Shown here: piece after piece, positions 1 through 6,571 of the stretch
Layout: each line of letters opens with the position of its first letter
How positions within the stretch are numbered: the first letter of the stretch is position 1
The notes under the pieces: generated by a model
Told to the model about the DNA's origin: nothing
The model's database searches: none
Seen by the model: the letters and a program-made list of their open reading frames with translations, nothing else
Source of the DNA: Pseudomonadota bacterium
GTDB taxonomy: Bacteria; Pseudomonadota; Gammaproteobacteria; Burkholderiales; Burkholderiaceae_C
DNA: 12,641 nucleotides
NCBI GenBank assembly: GCA_023415035.1
Contig: JAEZLX010000041.1
Span: 1 to 12,641 of the forward strand
Reading direction: 5' to 3'
Made by a program: the position numbers and the translations under genes

Positions 1-1313
1 CGGTGCACGCGGTGGATGCCGGGTTCGGCCATCAGGCGGGCGTTCTGCAGGTTGCCCTGGCACCAGCGGCGATCGCGCTGGAGTTCGCTGATGAGATCCG
101 GCGGCTGCTGCTCGTAGCTGCCTTGCAGGTCGGACACCAGCCAGACCTTGTAGCCCGCGCGGCGCATCAGGGCCGCCTCGACGAAGTCGTGCGACATGAT
201 GCTGCCGGCCAGGCCGCCACGGCCCCGGATCGGCGCCAGCGCGCAGTGGCGCATGAAGGGCTCGACGCGGATGATGGCGTTGTGGCCCCAGTAGTGGGAT
301 TCGCCAAGCTGCCAGAACTGCATGCCGAGCGTGAAAAGGCGCCCGGTCACACGGGCGGCGAACTGCTGCGCACGGGCGTGCAGCGTGGCGTGGCCGATGG
401 CTTGCGTGGCGGTCTGGATGATGCCGGCATCGGGGTGGGCTTCCATCAGCTGGACCATCGACACCAGGCAGCGGCCGCTCATCACGCTGTCGGCGTCGAG
501 CACGACCATGTAGCGGTAGTTGCGGCCCCAGCGGCGGCAGAAGTCGGCCACGTTGCCGGCCTTGCGGTGGGTGCGGCGCTGGCGCAGGCGGTAGTAGACC
601 TCGACCGGCGTTCCCTGCGCGGCCAGCACGCCTCGCAGGCGCTCCCAGGCCTCGCGCTCGGCATCGGCCTTGCCGGGCTGGTAGCTGTCGGAGAGCACGA
701 AGACGTCGAAGTGACGGCCTTTGCCGGTGGCCATCAGCGACTCGCAGGTGGCGCGCAGACCGGCGAAGACGGTGTCCACGTCCTCGTTGCAGATGGGCAT
801 GATGATGGCGGTGCGGCCATTGTCAGGCAGGAGCACGTCCTTCACGTCGGCCGCGCGCAGGCTGTGGCGGTCGCCGCGCAGGTGAACCCAGAAGCCCATC
901 AGCGCGGTGGCAAAGCCCGTCATGATCCAGGTCGACAGGAGCACGAACAGCGCCATGTGGGAGGCTTCGAGCCAGGCATGGCTGGACTGCGGCTGGGTGC
1001 GCAGGAACAGGCCTGCCGACAGCAGCACCGAGGCCAGCGTGATCAGGGTCAGCACCGCGCGACGTCCGCGGGCGGCCTGCTGCCAGGGGGCCAGGGGGGC
1101 TGCCGGCAGGTGTTGCCGTGGCTGGCGCGGGGGCAGCCAGCCATGCAGGGTGCCGACGAGCGCGACACCGATGCTGTTCCAGAAGCCGCGCCAGGGACGC
1201 GGGGTCATGGAGCCGCGCGCGATGGGGGGCGCGGTCAGGGCGTTGGGATGGCGCTCGTCGGGCCAGGCAGCGCTGGCCACCGTGTTCACTCGGGCAGGAT
1301 GACGTGTGTCCAT
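1..1313 (-). CDS. opgH: Glucans biosynthesis glucosyltransferase OpgH/MdoH, 5' part only
   Basis: Inner-membrane family 2 glycosyltransferase that makes the beta-1,2-glucan backbone of osmoregulated periplasmic glucans from UDP-glucose. My translation gives 437 codons, and the frame is still open at the left edge, so the C-terminal part (the rest of the catalytic region and later membrane segments) lies outside. Visible parts: a basic, proline-rich cytoplasmic N-terminus; two hydrophobic segments near residues 84-104 and 119-143; the GT2 domain from about 165 with IIMPICNED, the DxD-type LDADS (DAD at 273-275), SHYWGHNAIIR near 339-349, MSHDF near 373-377 and the QRDRRW motif at 412-417 (QxxRW type). 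The ATG at 1313 lies 28 bp inside the end of opgG, with only a weak AGCGA upstream. A GTG at 1289 forming GTGA with the opgG stop is the alternative. It is co-transcribed with opgG and probably translationally coupled to it. Confidence 0.96.
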   Translation of the reverse strand, partial: MDTRHPARVNTVASAAWPDERHPNALTAPPIARGSMTPRPWRGFWNSIGVALVGTLHGWLPPRQPRQHLPAAPLAPWQQAARGRRAVLTLITLASVLLSAGLFLRTQPQSSHAWLEASHMALFVLLSTWIMTGFATALMGFWVHLRGDRHSLRAADVKDVLLPDNGRTAIIMPICNEDVDTVFAGLRATCESLMATGKGRHFDVFVLSDSYQPGKADAEREAWERLRGVLAAQGTPVEVYYRLRQRRTHRKAGNVADFCRRWGRNYRYMVVLDADSVMSGRCLVSMVQLMEAHPDAGIIQTATQAIGHATLHARAQQFAARVTGRLFTLGMQFWQLGESHYWGHNAIIRVEPFMRHCALAPIRGRGGLAGSIMSHDFVEAALMRRAGYKVWLVSDLQGSYEQQPPDLISELQRDRRWCQGNLQNARLMAEPGIHRVH

Positions 1314-2866
1314 GTTTCGCTCACTGTGTCTTGACGATGCTTGAGAAAGGCTCGGACCTCGACCGGGCGTCGGGGATCGAGCCGGTCGATGCGCAGGCTG
1401 GCGCGCCAGCCCTGGGTCTCGGGGTTGGGGTAGGCCAGGGCTTCGAGCACTTCGCCGTGCTCGTTGGTGCTGACCACGAGTTCGACCGGCGCGTCGGGGC
1501 TCAGCCGCTCAAGGGCGGGGCCGGCGAAGTCGAGGATGAAATGCGGCTGGCGCTCCTGCGTCTGCGCATCGAGCCTGGTGTAGCCATAGCCCTTGCGGGT
1601 CTGCACGACCCAGGAGGCGGGCGGGCGCTGCCAGTCGTCGCCCTGCCACTGCAGCTCGTAGGCGAAGTCCAGCGGCTGGCCGGGTGCGGGCAGGCGCTCG
1701 GGTACCCAGTAGGCGACGATGTTGTCGTGCGTTTCGTCGGGCGTGGGCAGTTGCACCAGCTCGACCCGGCCTGCGCCCCAGTCGCCGATCGGGCGCACCC
1801 AGGCGCTCGGGCGACGCTCGTAGCGGGCCTCGATGTCCTCGTAGCTGGCGAAGCGCCGGTCGCGCTGCATCAGGCCGAAGCCACGCGGCTGGCGCATGGC
1901 GAAAGAGCTCACGCTGATCTGCCTGGGGTTTTGCAGCGGGCGCCACAGCCATTCGCCGGTGTCGGTCACCATCATCAGGCCGTCGGAGTCGTGCACCTCG
2001 GGGCGGAAGTCGCTGGCGCGCGGCTGGTTCTCGCCGAACAGGAACATGCTTGTCAGCGGCGCGATGCCCAGCGTGCGGATCGGTGTGCTGCTTTCGCGCA
2101 GGTACACGCGTGCCTGCACGTCCATGGCGGTCGTGCGTCCGGGGCGGATCACGAAGCGCCAGGCGCCCGTGGCGCGTGGCGAGTCGAGCAGCGCGAGAAT
2201 GGTGATCTCTGAAGCCCCTTGGGCCGGCCGCACGAGCCAGAAGTCGGTGAAGCGGGGGAACTCCTCGCCCTGGTCGCCGCCCACGGTGTCGATCGCCAGC
2301 GCGCGCGCCGACAGGCCGTACTGCTGACCGGCACCCAGCGCGCGGAAATAGCTCGCACCCAGGAACACCACCAGCTCGTCCTTGTAGGCCGGGTTGTTGA
2401 GCGCGTAGTGGACGCGAAAGCCCGCATGGCCGATGTCGCCCCAGCGTTCGGGTTGCAGGCGGTTGGCGCCGAAGTCGTAGTCGCCGCTGCGGTAGGGCAG
2501 GTCGCGCATCCCCTCGTCCGAGATTTCGTGGATGCGCACCGGCTGCGTCTGGTACAGGCCGAGGTGGAAGTACTGGACCTCGAAGGGCAGCGACTGGTCG
2601 CGCCAGGTCGCACGGGCGGGGCGGAAGCGGATGTCGCGCACGCCGTCGTAATCGAGCTTGGCGAGATCGGCCGGCAGGGTGGACGGTGCGGGGCGGTAGG
2701 GCTGCGCGGCACGCTGGCGCGCAAGCTCACCCAGGCGTTCCCAGCCCATTCGCGTGTTTTCAGCGGTGGCCGTGGAGGGTGCGAGGGACTGCGCCAGGCC
2801 GCTTTGGCAAAAGAGCAGTGTGATGACCGCCAGGCAGAGGGCAGGCAGGCGGAAGGATCGGATCAT
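1286..2866 (-). CDS. opgG: Periplasmic glucan biosynthesis protein OpgG/MdoG
   Basis: Periplasmic protein required with OpgH for OPG synthesis; the OpgG/OpgD family has been linked to beta-1,2-glucan cleavage or transfer (GH186). The 526 residues match the usual family length. A Sec signal peptide is clear: MIRSFR, a hydrophobic core LCLAVITLLF, and likely cleavage after GLA at residue 25. There is no twin-arginine motif, which favours OpgG over the Tat-exported OpgD. The mature part starts with the family-typical LDYDGVRDIRFRP and QSLPFEVQYFHLGL, followed by GANRLQPERWGDIGHAGFRVHY, FLGASYFRALG and GEEFPRFTDFWL. The ATG at 2866 is the only start that keeps the signal peptide. AAGGGGG lies directly before it (2869-2875). 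A sigma-54-type promoter lies at 2878-2894 with enhancer-like sites further upstream. Its end overlaps opgH by 28 bp. Confidence 0.96.
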   Translation of the reverse strand: MIRSFRLPALCLAVITLLFCQSGLAQSLAPSTATAENTRMGWERLGELARQRAAQPYRPAPSTLPADLAKLDYDGVRDIRFRPARATWRDQSLPFEVQYFHLGLYQTQPVRIHEISDEGMRDLPYRSGDYDFGANRLQPERWGDIGHAGFRVHYALNNPAYKDELVVFLGASYFRALGAGQQYGLSARALAIDTVGGDQGEEFPRFTDFWLVRPAQGASEITILALLDSPRATGAWRFVIRPGRTTAMDVQARVYLRESSTPIRTLGIAPLTSMFLFGENQPRASDFRPEVHDSDGLMMVTDTGEWLWRPLQNPRQISVSSFAMRQPRGFGLMQRDRRFASYEDIEARYERRPSAWVRPIGDWGAGRVELVQLPTPDETHDNIVAYWVPERLPAPGQPLDFAYELQWQGDDWQRPPASWVVQTRKGYGYTRLDAQTQERQPHFILDFAGPALERLSPDAPVELVVSTNEHGEVLEALAYPNPETQGWRASLRIDRLDPRRPVEVRAFLKHRQDTVSETWTHVILPE

Positions 2867-2877
2867 GCCCCCTTGTC

Positions 2878-2894
2878 TGCAAGCGCTGTGCCAA
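2878..2894 (-). promoter_or_regulatory. Sigma-54 (-24/-12) promoter for opgGH
   Basis: On the minus strand this reads TTGGCACAGCGCTTGCA. Against the consensus YTGGCACG-N4-TTGCW it differs only by A for G at the end of the -24 block, and it has the exact GG-N10-GC spacing. If the C of the GC is -12 (position 2879), transcription starts at about 2866-2867, at the opgG ATG. Two TGTC-N10-GACA sites and two IHF-like sites lie upstream, in the places expected for enhancer-driven promoters. The match is seen directly; activity is inferred. Confidence 0.75.
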
Positions 2895-2911
2895 GGGGAA
2901 AATCCTTTTCA

Positions 2912-2924
2912 GATCAACGACTTG
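2912..2924. promoter_or_regulatory. IHF-like site, promoter-proximal
   Basis: On the plus strand this reads GATCAACGACTTG. It fits the IHF consensus WATCAANNNNTTR at every specified base except the first (G for A/T). It lies between the sigma-54 promoter and the nearer enhancer site, about 45-57 bp upstream of the predicted start. That is where an IHF bend usually brings an upstream-bound activator to the holoenzyme. Confidence 0.5.
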
Positions 2925-2942
2925 GGGACGATGTTTGTGTAT

Positions 2943-2965
2943 CCGGATGTACCGGATGCCGGACG
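2943..2965. repeat. Three short direct repeats CCGGAYG
   Basis: CCGGATG occurs at 2943-2949 and 2952-2958, followed directly by CCGGACG at 2959-2965. The copies lie between the IHF-like site and the nearer enhancer site of the opgG control region. They are short, GC-rich and could be chance. No known factor is assigned to them. Confidence 0.3.
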
Positions 2966-2985
2966 GGGCGTTTTGGTTGGGTTTT

Positions 2986-3003
2986 TGTCGCCGTTTGACG
3001 ACA
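2986..3003. promoter_or_regulatory. GlrR-type enhancer site UAS1
   Basis: A perfect TGTC-N10-GACA, the consensus reported for GlrR upstream sites at enterobacterial glmY. The symmetry extends to seven base pairs, TTTGTCG (2984-2990) and CGACAAA (2999-3005), around an 8-base centre. The site centre is about 127 bp upstream of the predicted opgG start, within the normal range for sigma-54 activators. No T-run follows on either strand, so a terminator is unlikely. Confidence 0.7.
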
Positions 3004-3035
3004 AAGGGTGCGTCGCCTTATGGAAAACCAATGAA

Positions 3036-3048
3036 AATCAATGGGTTA
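3036..3048. promoter_or_regulatory. IHF-like site, between the two enhancer sites
   Basis: On the plus strand this reads AATCAATGGGTTA, a perfect fit to WATCAANNNNTTR. It lies between UAS1 and UAS2, about 175 bp upstream of the predicted opgG start. It is embedded in an AT-rich patch that stands out from its GC-rich surroundings. IHF binding is inferred. Confidence 0.5.
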
Positions 3049-3052
3049 TGTT

Positions 3053-3070
3053 TGTCACTCGTCGGCGACA
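3053..3070. promoter_or_regulatory. GlrR-type enhancer site UAS2
   Basis: A second perfect TGTC-N10-GACA, centred about 67 bp beyond UAS1 and about 194 bp upstream of the predicted opgG start. It overlaps the stop codon and last codons of glrR, so the DNA there would serve as both coding sequence and enhancer. Two such sites in under 90 bp is unlikely by chance, since eight fixed bases are needed for each. Confidence 0.65.
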
Positions 3071-4497
3071 GGCATGGGGTCACCATGGTCGTCGATGCCG
3101 CCGTCGCTCTTGAACAGGCCGGGTGTGAGGTTGTGCTTTTGCAGCAGGCGGTAGAACTCGGTGCGGTTGCGCTGGGCCAGGCGGGCCGCGTCGGCCACAT
3201 TGCCATCCGTCATCTTGAGCAGACCGACGAGGTACTCGCGCTCGAAGCGCTGGCGTGCCTCCGCGAGGCTGAGAACGCTGACAGAGGGCGTGCGCAGCGC
3301 GCGCTGCACCAGTGCCAGCGACACCAGCGCGGTGGTCGAGAGCGCGCACACCTGCTCGACCACGTTGTACAGCTGCCGCACGTTGCCCGGCCACGAGGCC
3401 ATGGTCAGCGCCTTCAAGGCTTCGGGCGCAAAGCCCGACACGCGCTTGTTGTACTTGGGCGCCAGCTGCATGAGGAAATGGTGGGCCAGCAGGGGGATGT
3501 CCTCGGGCCGCTCTGTCAGCGTGGGCAGGGTCAGCGTGACCACGTTGAGGCGGTAGTACAGGTCCTCGCGGAACAGTCCTTCGGCCATGGCGGTTTCCAG
3601 GTCGCGGTGCGTGGCCGAGATGATGCGAACGTCCACCGGCACCGACTGGCTCGATCCCAGGGGGCGCACGGCACGTTCCTGCAGCACGCGCAGCAGCTTG
3701 ACCTGCAGTGCCGGCGGCATGTCGCCGATTTCGTCGAGCAGCAGCGTGCCGCCGTCGGCGGCCTGGAACAGGCCCTTGTGGTTGGCGTGGGCGTCGGTGA
3801 ACGCACCTTTGACGTGGCCGAACAGCTCCGATTCGAGCAGCGCCTCGGGAATGGCACCGCAGTTGACGGCCACGAACGGCTTTCTGGCGCGGCGGCTGGC
3901 CTTGTGGATGGCGCGCGCCAGCACTTCCTTGCCGGTGCCGCTTTCACCGCGCAGCAGCACGCTGGCGTCGCCCTGGGCGATCAGGCGTGCCTCGGCCAGC
4001 AGGTCGGCCATGCGGCTGGAGCGGCTGATGATTTCCGCGCGCCAGGCCTCGTCGCCCAGGTTCGGTGCCGGCGCGGCCGGGTTCAATGCCAGGGCTTGGG
4101 CGATCTTGTCCAGCAGTTCCTGCGCGTCGTAGGGCTTGGTCAGGTACGAGAACACGCCGCGCGAGGTGGCCTCCACGGCATCGGGAATCGTGCCGTGCGC
4201 GGTCAGCAGGATGACCGGCAGAGACGGGTGGCGGCGCCGGATTTCGTCAAAAAGGGACAAGCCATCCTTGCCGGGCAGTCGCACGTCCGAGAGAACGACC
4301 TGCGGCCGCTCGATGTCCAGATGGCTCAGTGCGGCCTCGGCCGAGGCGACGGCGGTGACGCGGTAGCCGGCGGCGCCCAGCCGCATCGAGAGCAGGCGCA
4401 GCATGTCCGGGTCGTCATCGACGACCAGCAGGCGTGGCTGCGTGGCGGTGACGGGCGAAGCCACGGGGACGGGGGACATGCGCGACGAATGGGGCAT
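3055..4497 (-). CDS. glrR: Sigma-54-dependent response regulator, GlrR/QseF type
   Basis: NtrC-family activator of 480 residues, the usual length. The receiver domain (about 21-135) has the acidic pocket VVDDD, phospho-acceptor D71 in LSDVRLPGKDG, T99 in LLTAHG and K121 in TKPYD. The AAA+ domain (about 155-390) has Walker A GESGTGKE at 184-191, Walker B LLLDEIGD at 252-259 and arginine-rich RPLG and YRLN segments. The sigma-54 contact loop reads GAFTDA at 231-236 instead of GAFTGA. A Fis-type helix-turn-helix ends the protein (NVADAARLAQRNRTEFYRLL). The GlrR identity rests on gene order (kinase, lipoprotein, regulator as in the enterobacterial glrK-yfhG-glrR operon) and on two GlrR-type sites just downstream. 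The start at 4497 is 3 bp past the lipoprotein stop; Met7 is an alternative. The likely target is opgGH. Confidence 0.88.
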   Translation of the reverse strand: MPHSSRMSPVPVASPVTATQPRLLVVDDDPDMLRLLSMRLGAAGYRVTAVASAEAALSHLDIERPQVVLSDVRLPGKDGLSLFDEIRRRHPSLPVILLTAHGTIPDAVEATSRGVFSYLTKPYDAQELLDKIAQALALNPAAPAPNLGDEAWRAEIISRSSRMADLLAEARLIAQGDASVLLRGESGTGKEVLARAIHKASRRARKPFVAVNCGAIPEALLESELFGHVKGAFTDAHANHKGLFQAADGGTLLLDEIGDMPPALQVKLLRVLQERAVRPLGSSQSVPVDVRIISATHRDLETAMAEGLFREDLYYRLNVVTLTLPTLTERPEDIPLLAHHFLMQLAPKYNKRVSGFAPEALKALTMASWPGNVRQLYNVVEQVCALSTTALVSLALVQRALRTPSVSVLSLAEARQRFEREYLVGLLKMTDGNVADAARLAQRNRTEFYRLLQKHNLTPGLFKSDGGIDDHGDPMPVADE

Positions 4498-4500
4498 GGT

Positions 4501-5157
4501 TCAGCGCGAATGCGAGCCGTTGGGCAAGGGGGAAAGGCTGCGCTCGATGGCGCGCATGGCATCGATCCGCTCGTTGAGCAATTCGATGCGGCGTTGGGCC
4601 TCGCGCCATTGCTGATTGAGGCGCTCGTTGCCTTCTTCCAGCTTGCGCTGGGTGGCCAGGCGCGTGGCCAGCAGCCGCGCCAGCGGCCTGAGCGGGTCGG
4701 CCTCGTCGGACGGATGGCTGATCAACCGTTGCAGCAGGCCCAGCGTGCGTGTCGTGTCGTTGGGCAGCGGGGCGTGCATGAGGGCCAGCGCTAGCTGCAT
4801 CTGCCGCTTCACATCGCTGCCCGGTTCCCCGAGGCGGGCGATCTCGGCCGTGACCTCGGCCGGCTGCATCTGCCGCAGTTGTTCCGCGTAGTCGAGGGAC
4901 CAAGCCAGCAGGTCGGCGGCGGGGGCTGCCTGGGCTTCGGCGGTAGCCGCCATGTCGGCCACTGGGGATGGGGCTTGCGGCGAGGGGGCGGCAGGCTCGG
5001 GCGCGATGGAGGCGGCAGGCTCGTCCACGGCGTGGTTGGCCTCGGCGGGCAGCGTCTGGCATCCGGCCAGCCAGACCATGGCTGTCAGGATCAGTGCCAG
5101 ATGGCTGGATCGCACGGCCAGTGTCGTGGCTCGCCGGCCTGGAAGGTCAATGGGCAT
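4501..5157 (-). CDS. QseG/YfhG-like outer-membrane lipoprotein
   Basis: Predicted lipoprotein encoded between kinase and regulator, the place of qseG/yfhG in enterobacteria, where the product acts with the kinase in the envelope. I chose the ATG at 5157 (218 residues), which overlaps the kinase end by 11 bp. A GTG at 5184 would add nine residues and a longer overlap. The signal segment LALILTAMVWLAGC ends in a good lipobox, LAGC (Cys33 from this start). The residue after it is Gln, not Asp, which suits outer-membrane sorting. An Ala/Pro/Glu-rich linker follows, then a helical body and a C-terminal coiled-coil-like stretch (LNQQWREAQRRIELLNERI). The assignment rests mostly on context and architecture, because this family is poorly conserved. 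I infer that it modulates kinase sensing. Confidence 0.75.
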   Translation of the reverse strand: MPIDLPGRRATTLAVRSSHLALILTAMVWLAGCQTLPAEANHAVDEPAASIAPEPAAPSPQAPSPVADMAATAEAQAAPAADLLAWSLDYAEQLRQMQPAEVTAEIARLGEPGSDVKRQMQLALALMHAPLPNDTTRTLGLLQRLISHPSDEADPLRPLARLLATRLATQRKLEEGNERLNQQWREAQRRIELLNERIDAMRAIERSLSPLPNGSHSR

Positions 5158-6565
5158 AGGGAAGTTCGATGCGGAAGTGGGCACCCCGGGCGGAGGGTAT
5201 CAGAGAGATGCGCCCGCCGTGTGCCTGAATGTATTCCTGCACGATCGACAGCCCGATACCGGTGCCTTTGGCGGCATCTTCGGGCTGGCGCGAACCCCGG
5301 AAGAAGGGTTCGAACACCCGGTCGGCATCCTCCTCGGCCACGCCAGGCCCCTCGTCGGTGATGTCCAGTTGCGCGACCCCGGGCTGCCGTGTCATTTCCA
5401 TGACGATGCGGCCTCCGATGGGCGAGAAGCGGATGGCGTTGGACAGCAGATTGCCCAGCGCGGACCCGATCTTCGATGCGTCCAGCGGCATTGTCATGTC
5501 AGCGCCCTGCACGCTGACCTTGAGCTGGCGTGCCTGCCAGCGCAGACGCTGGTCGTCCACCTGCGACTGGGCCAGCGACAGCAGGCTGGTGGGCTGGCGG
5601 TTGAGCTGTCGGGCCTCGAAGGCGGCGGCGTTGAAGCGCAGCAGCGCCTCGATCTGCTGCTGCAGCTGCTGCGTGTTGTGGCGCAGGATGGTCACGACCT
5701 CGACCTGGCTCTCGCTCAGCGGTCCGGCCACACCGTCGCCCAGCACCGCCACGCCTTCGTGCATGGAGGCCAGCGGGGTCTTGAGTTCGTGCGAGATGTG
5801 GCGCAGGAAGCGCGCCTTGTCGGCGTCCAGCTCGGTCAGCCGCAGGCGCAGCCATTCGAGCTGCTGGCCCACGCTGCGGATGTCGGGCGGCCCCGGGATG
5901 TCGATCGGGTCCTGCAGGCGGTTTTCGCCCAGCCCCACGATGGCCCGCTCCAGTCGCTTGAGCGGGCGCGTGAGCCAGATGCCGAAGCCGATGGCCATGG
6001 CGGCCGCCATGAGGATGGAGCCGATCACCAGCATGGCCAGCTGCTGGCGGTTGCGCTCGAAGCGGGCCTGCAGGGCCTCGTTGCGTCGGCCGATGACGGT
6101 CTGGACCTGCTGCGCGACCAGGGCGTTGAGCCGGTCGAGCTCACGGAACTCCTGTGCCACCTCGCGCTCCCGGTCCAGCGCCGTTTCGATCGGACCCTCA
6201 AGCAGGTGTCCGATGAGCTCCAGCTGTTGTTGCCAGTGGCCGACCGTCTCGGGCGGCAGGTCGTTGTCGCGCAGACGGCCGAGAATCTCGTGCGACTGCT
6301 CGGCGCCCTGCAGAAACACCTGGCGCAGCTGGCGGTCACCCAGGATCAGGGACTGGCGCGCGGCGCGCTCCATGGCCTGGCTGCGCTCGCTTAGCGACTG
6401 CGCGGCAGTGCTCAGCTCGATGGCCTGTTCGGTGCTCGCGCGGCTGAGCGTCATCAGAGATTCGAGCAGGAACAGGCTGCGCAGCGCTGTCGCACCCAGC
6501 AGGGCGCCGATGACCAAGAAGGCCACCAGCAGCATCTGCGGAAACGAGAAGCGCAGCGTCCGCAC
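5147..6565 (-). CDS. glrK: Sensor histidine kinase, GlrK/QseE type
   Basis: Inner-membrane kinase of 472 residues, the likely partner of the GlrR-type regulator encoded two genes downstream. Domains: transmembrane segment 1 (about 10-34), a helical periplasmic domain (about 35-174), transmembrane segment 2 (about 177-198), HAMP, then HisKA with H259 in FLRHISHELKTPL. The ATPase follows with N box NLLSNAIRFSP (from 372), G1 DEGPG at 404-408, F box FEPFFRG and G2 GTGIGLS at 434-440. All catalytic motifs are intact. The periplasmic domain is all-helical in appearance with no recognisable ligand fold, as in GlrK/QseE relatives. The start is GTG at 6565, 6 bp after the miaB stop, so co-transcription with miaB is likely. 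Its end overlaps the lipoprotein gene. Confidence 0.88.
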   Translation of the reverse strand: MRTLRFSFPQMLLVAFLVIGALLGATALRSLFLLESLMTLSRASTEQAIELSTAAQSLSERSQAMERAARQSLILGDRQLRQVFLQGAEQSHEILGRLRDNDLPPETVGHWQQQLELIGHLLEGPIETALDREREVAQEFRELDRLNALVAQQVQTVIGRRNEALQARFERNRQQLAMLVIGSILMAAAMAIGFGIWLTRPLKRLERAIVGLGENRLQDPIDIPGPPDIRSVGQQLEWLRLRLTELDADKARFLRHISHELKTPLASMHEGVAVLGDGVAGPLSESQVEVVTILRHNTQQLQQQIEALLRFNAAAFEARQLNRQPTSLLSLAQSQVDDQRLRWQARQLKVSVQGADMTMPLDASKIGSALGNLLSNAIRFSPIGGRIVMEMTRQPGVAQLDITDEGPGVAEEDADRVFEPFFRGSRQPEDAAKGTGIGLSIVQEYIQAHGGRISLIPSARGAHFRIELPYAH

Positions 6566-6571
6566 GGCCGG

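Noticed and set aside
3..1334. Long plus-strand open frame opposite opgH
   Set aside because: It is antisense to a continuous OpgH reading frame with all GT2 motifs. The plus translation is a His/Ala/Gly-rich, motif-free sequence typical of high-GC antisense frames.
2984..3005. Inverted repeat TTTGTCG/CGACAAA as a terminator after glrR
   Set aside because: The stem is only 7 bp and AT-containing, and no T-run follows on either strand. It fits TGTC-N10-GACA exactly, so an enhancer site explains it better.
2935..4794. 619-codon plus-strand open frame opposite glrR and the lipoprotein gene
   Set aside because: It is antisense to intact Walker A, Walker B and receiver motifs on the minus strand and has low-complexity Gln/His/Arg composition with no domain.
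5158..5184. GTG at 5184 as the start of the lipoprotein gene
   Set aside because: It would enlarge the kinase overlap to 38 bp and lengthen an already long region before the signal segment. The ATG at 5157 is more plausible, though neither has a strong ribosome site.
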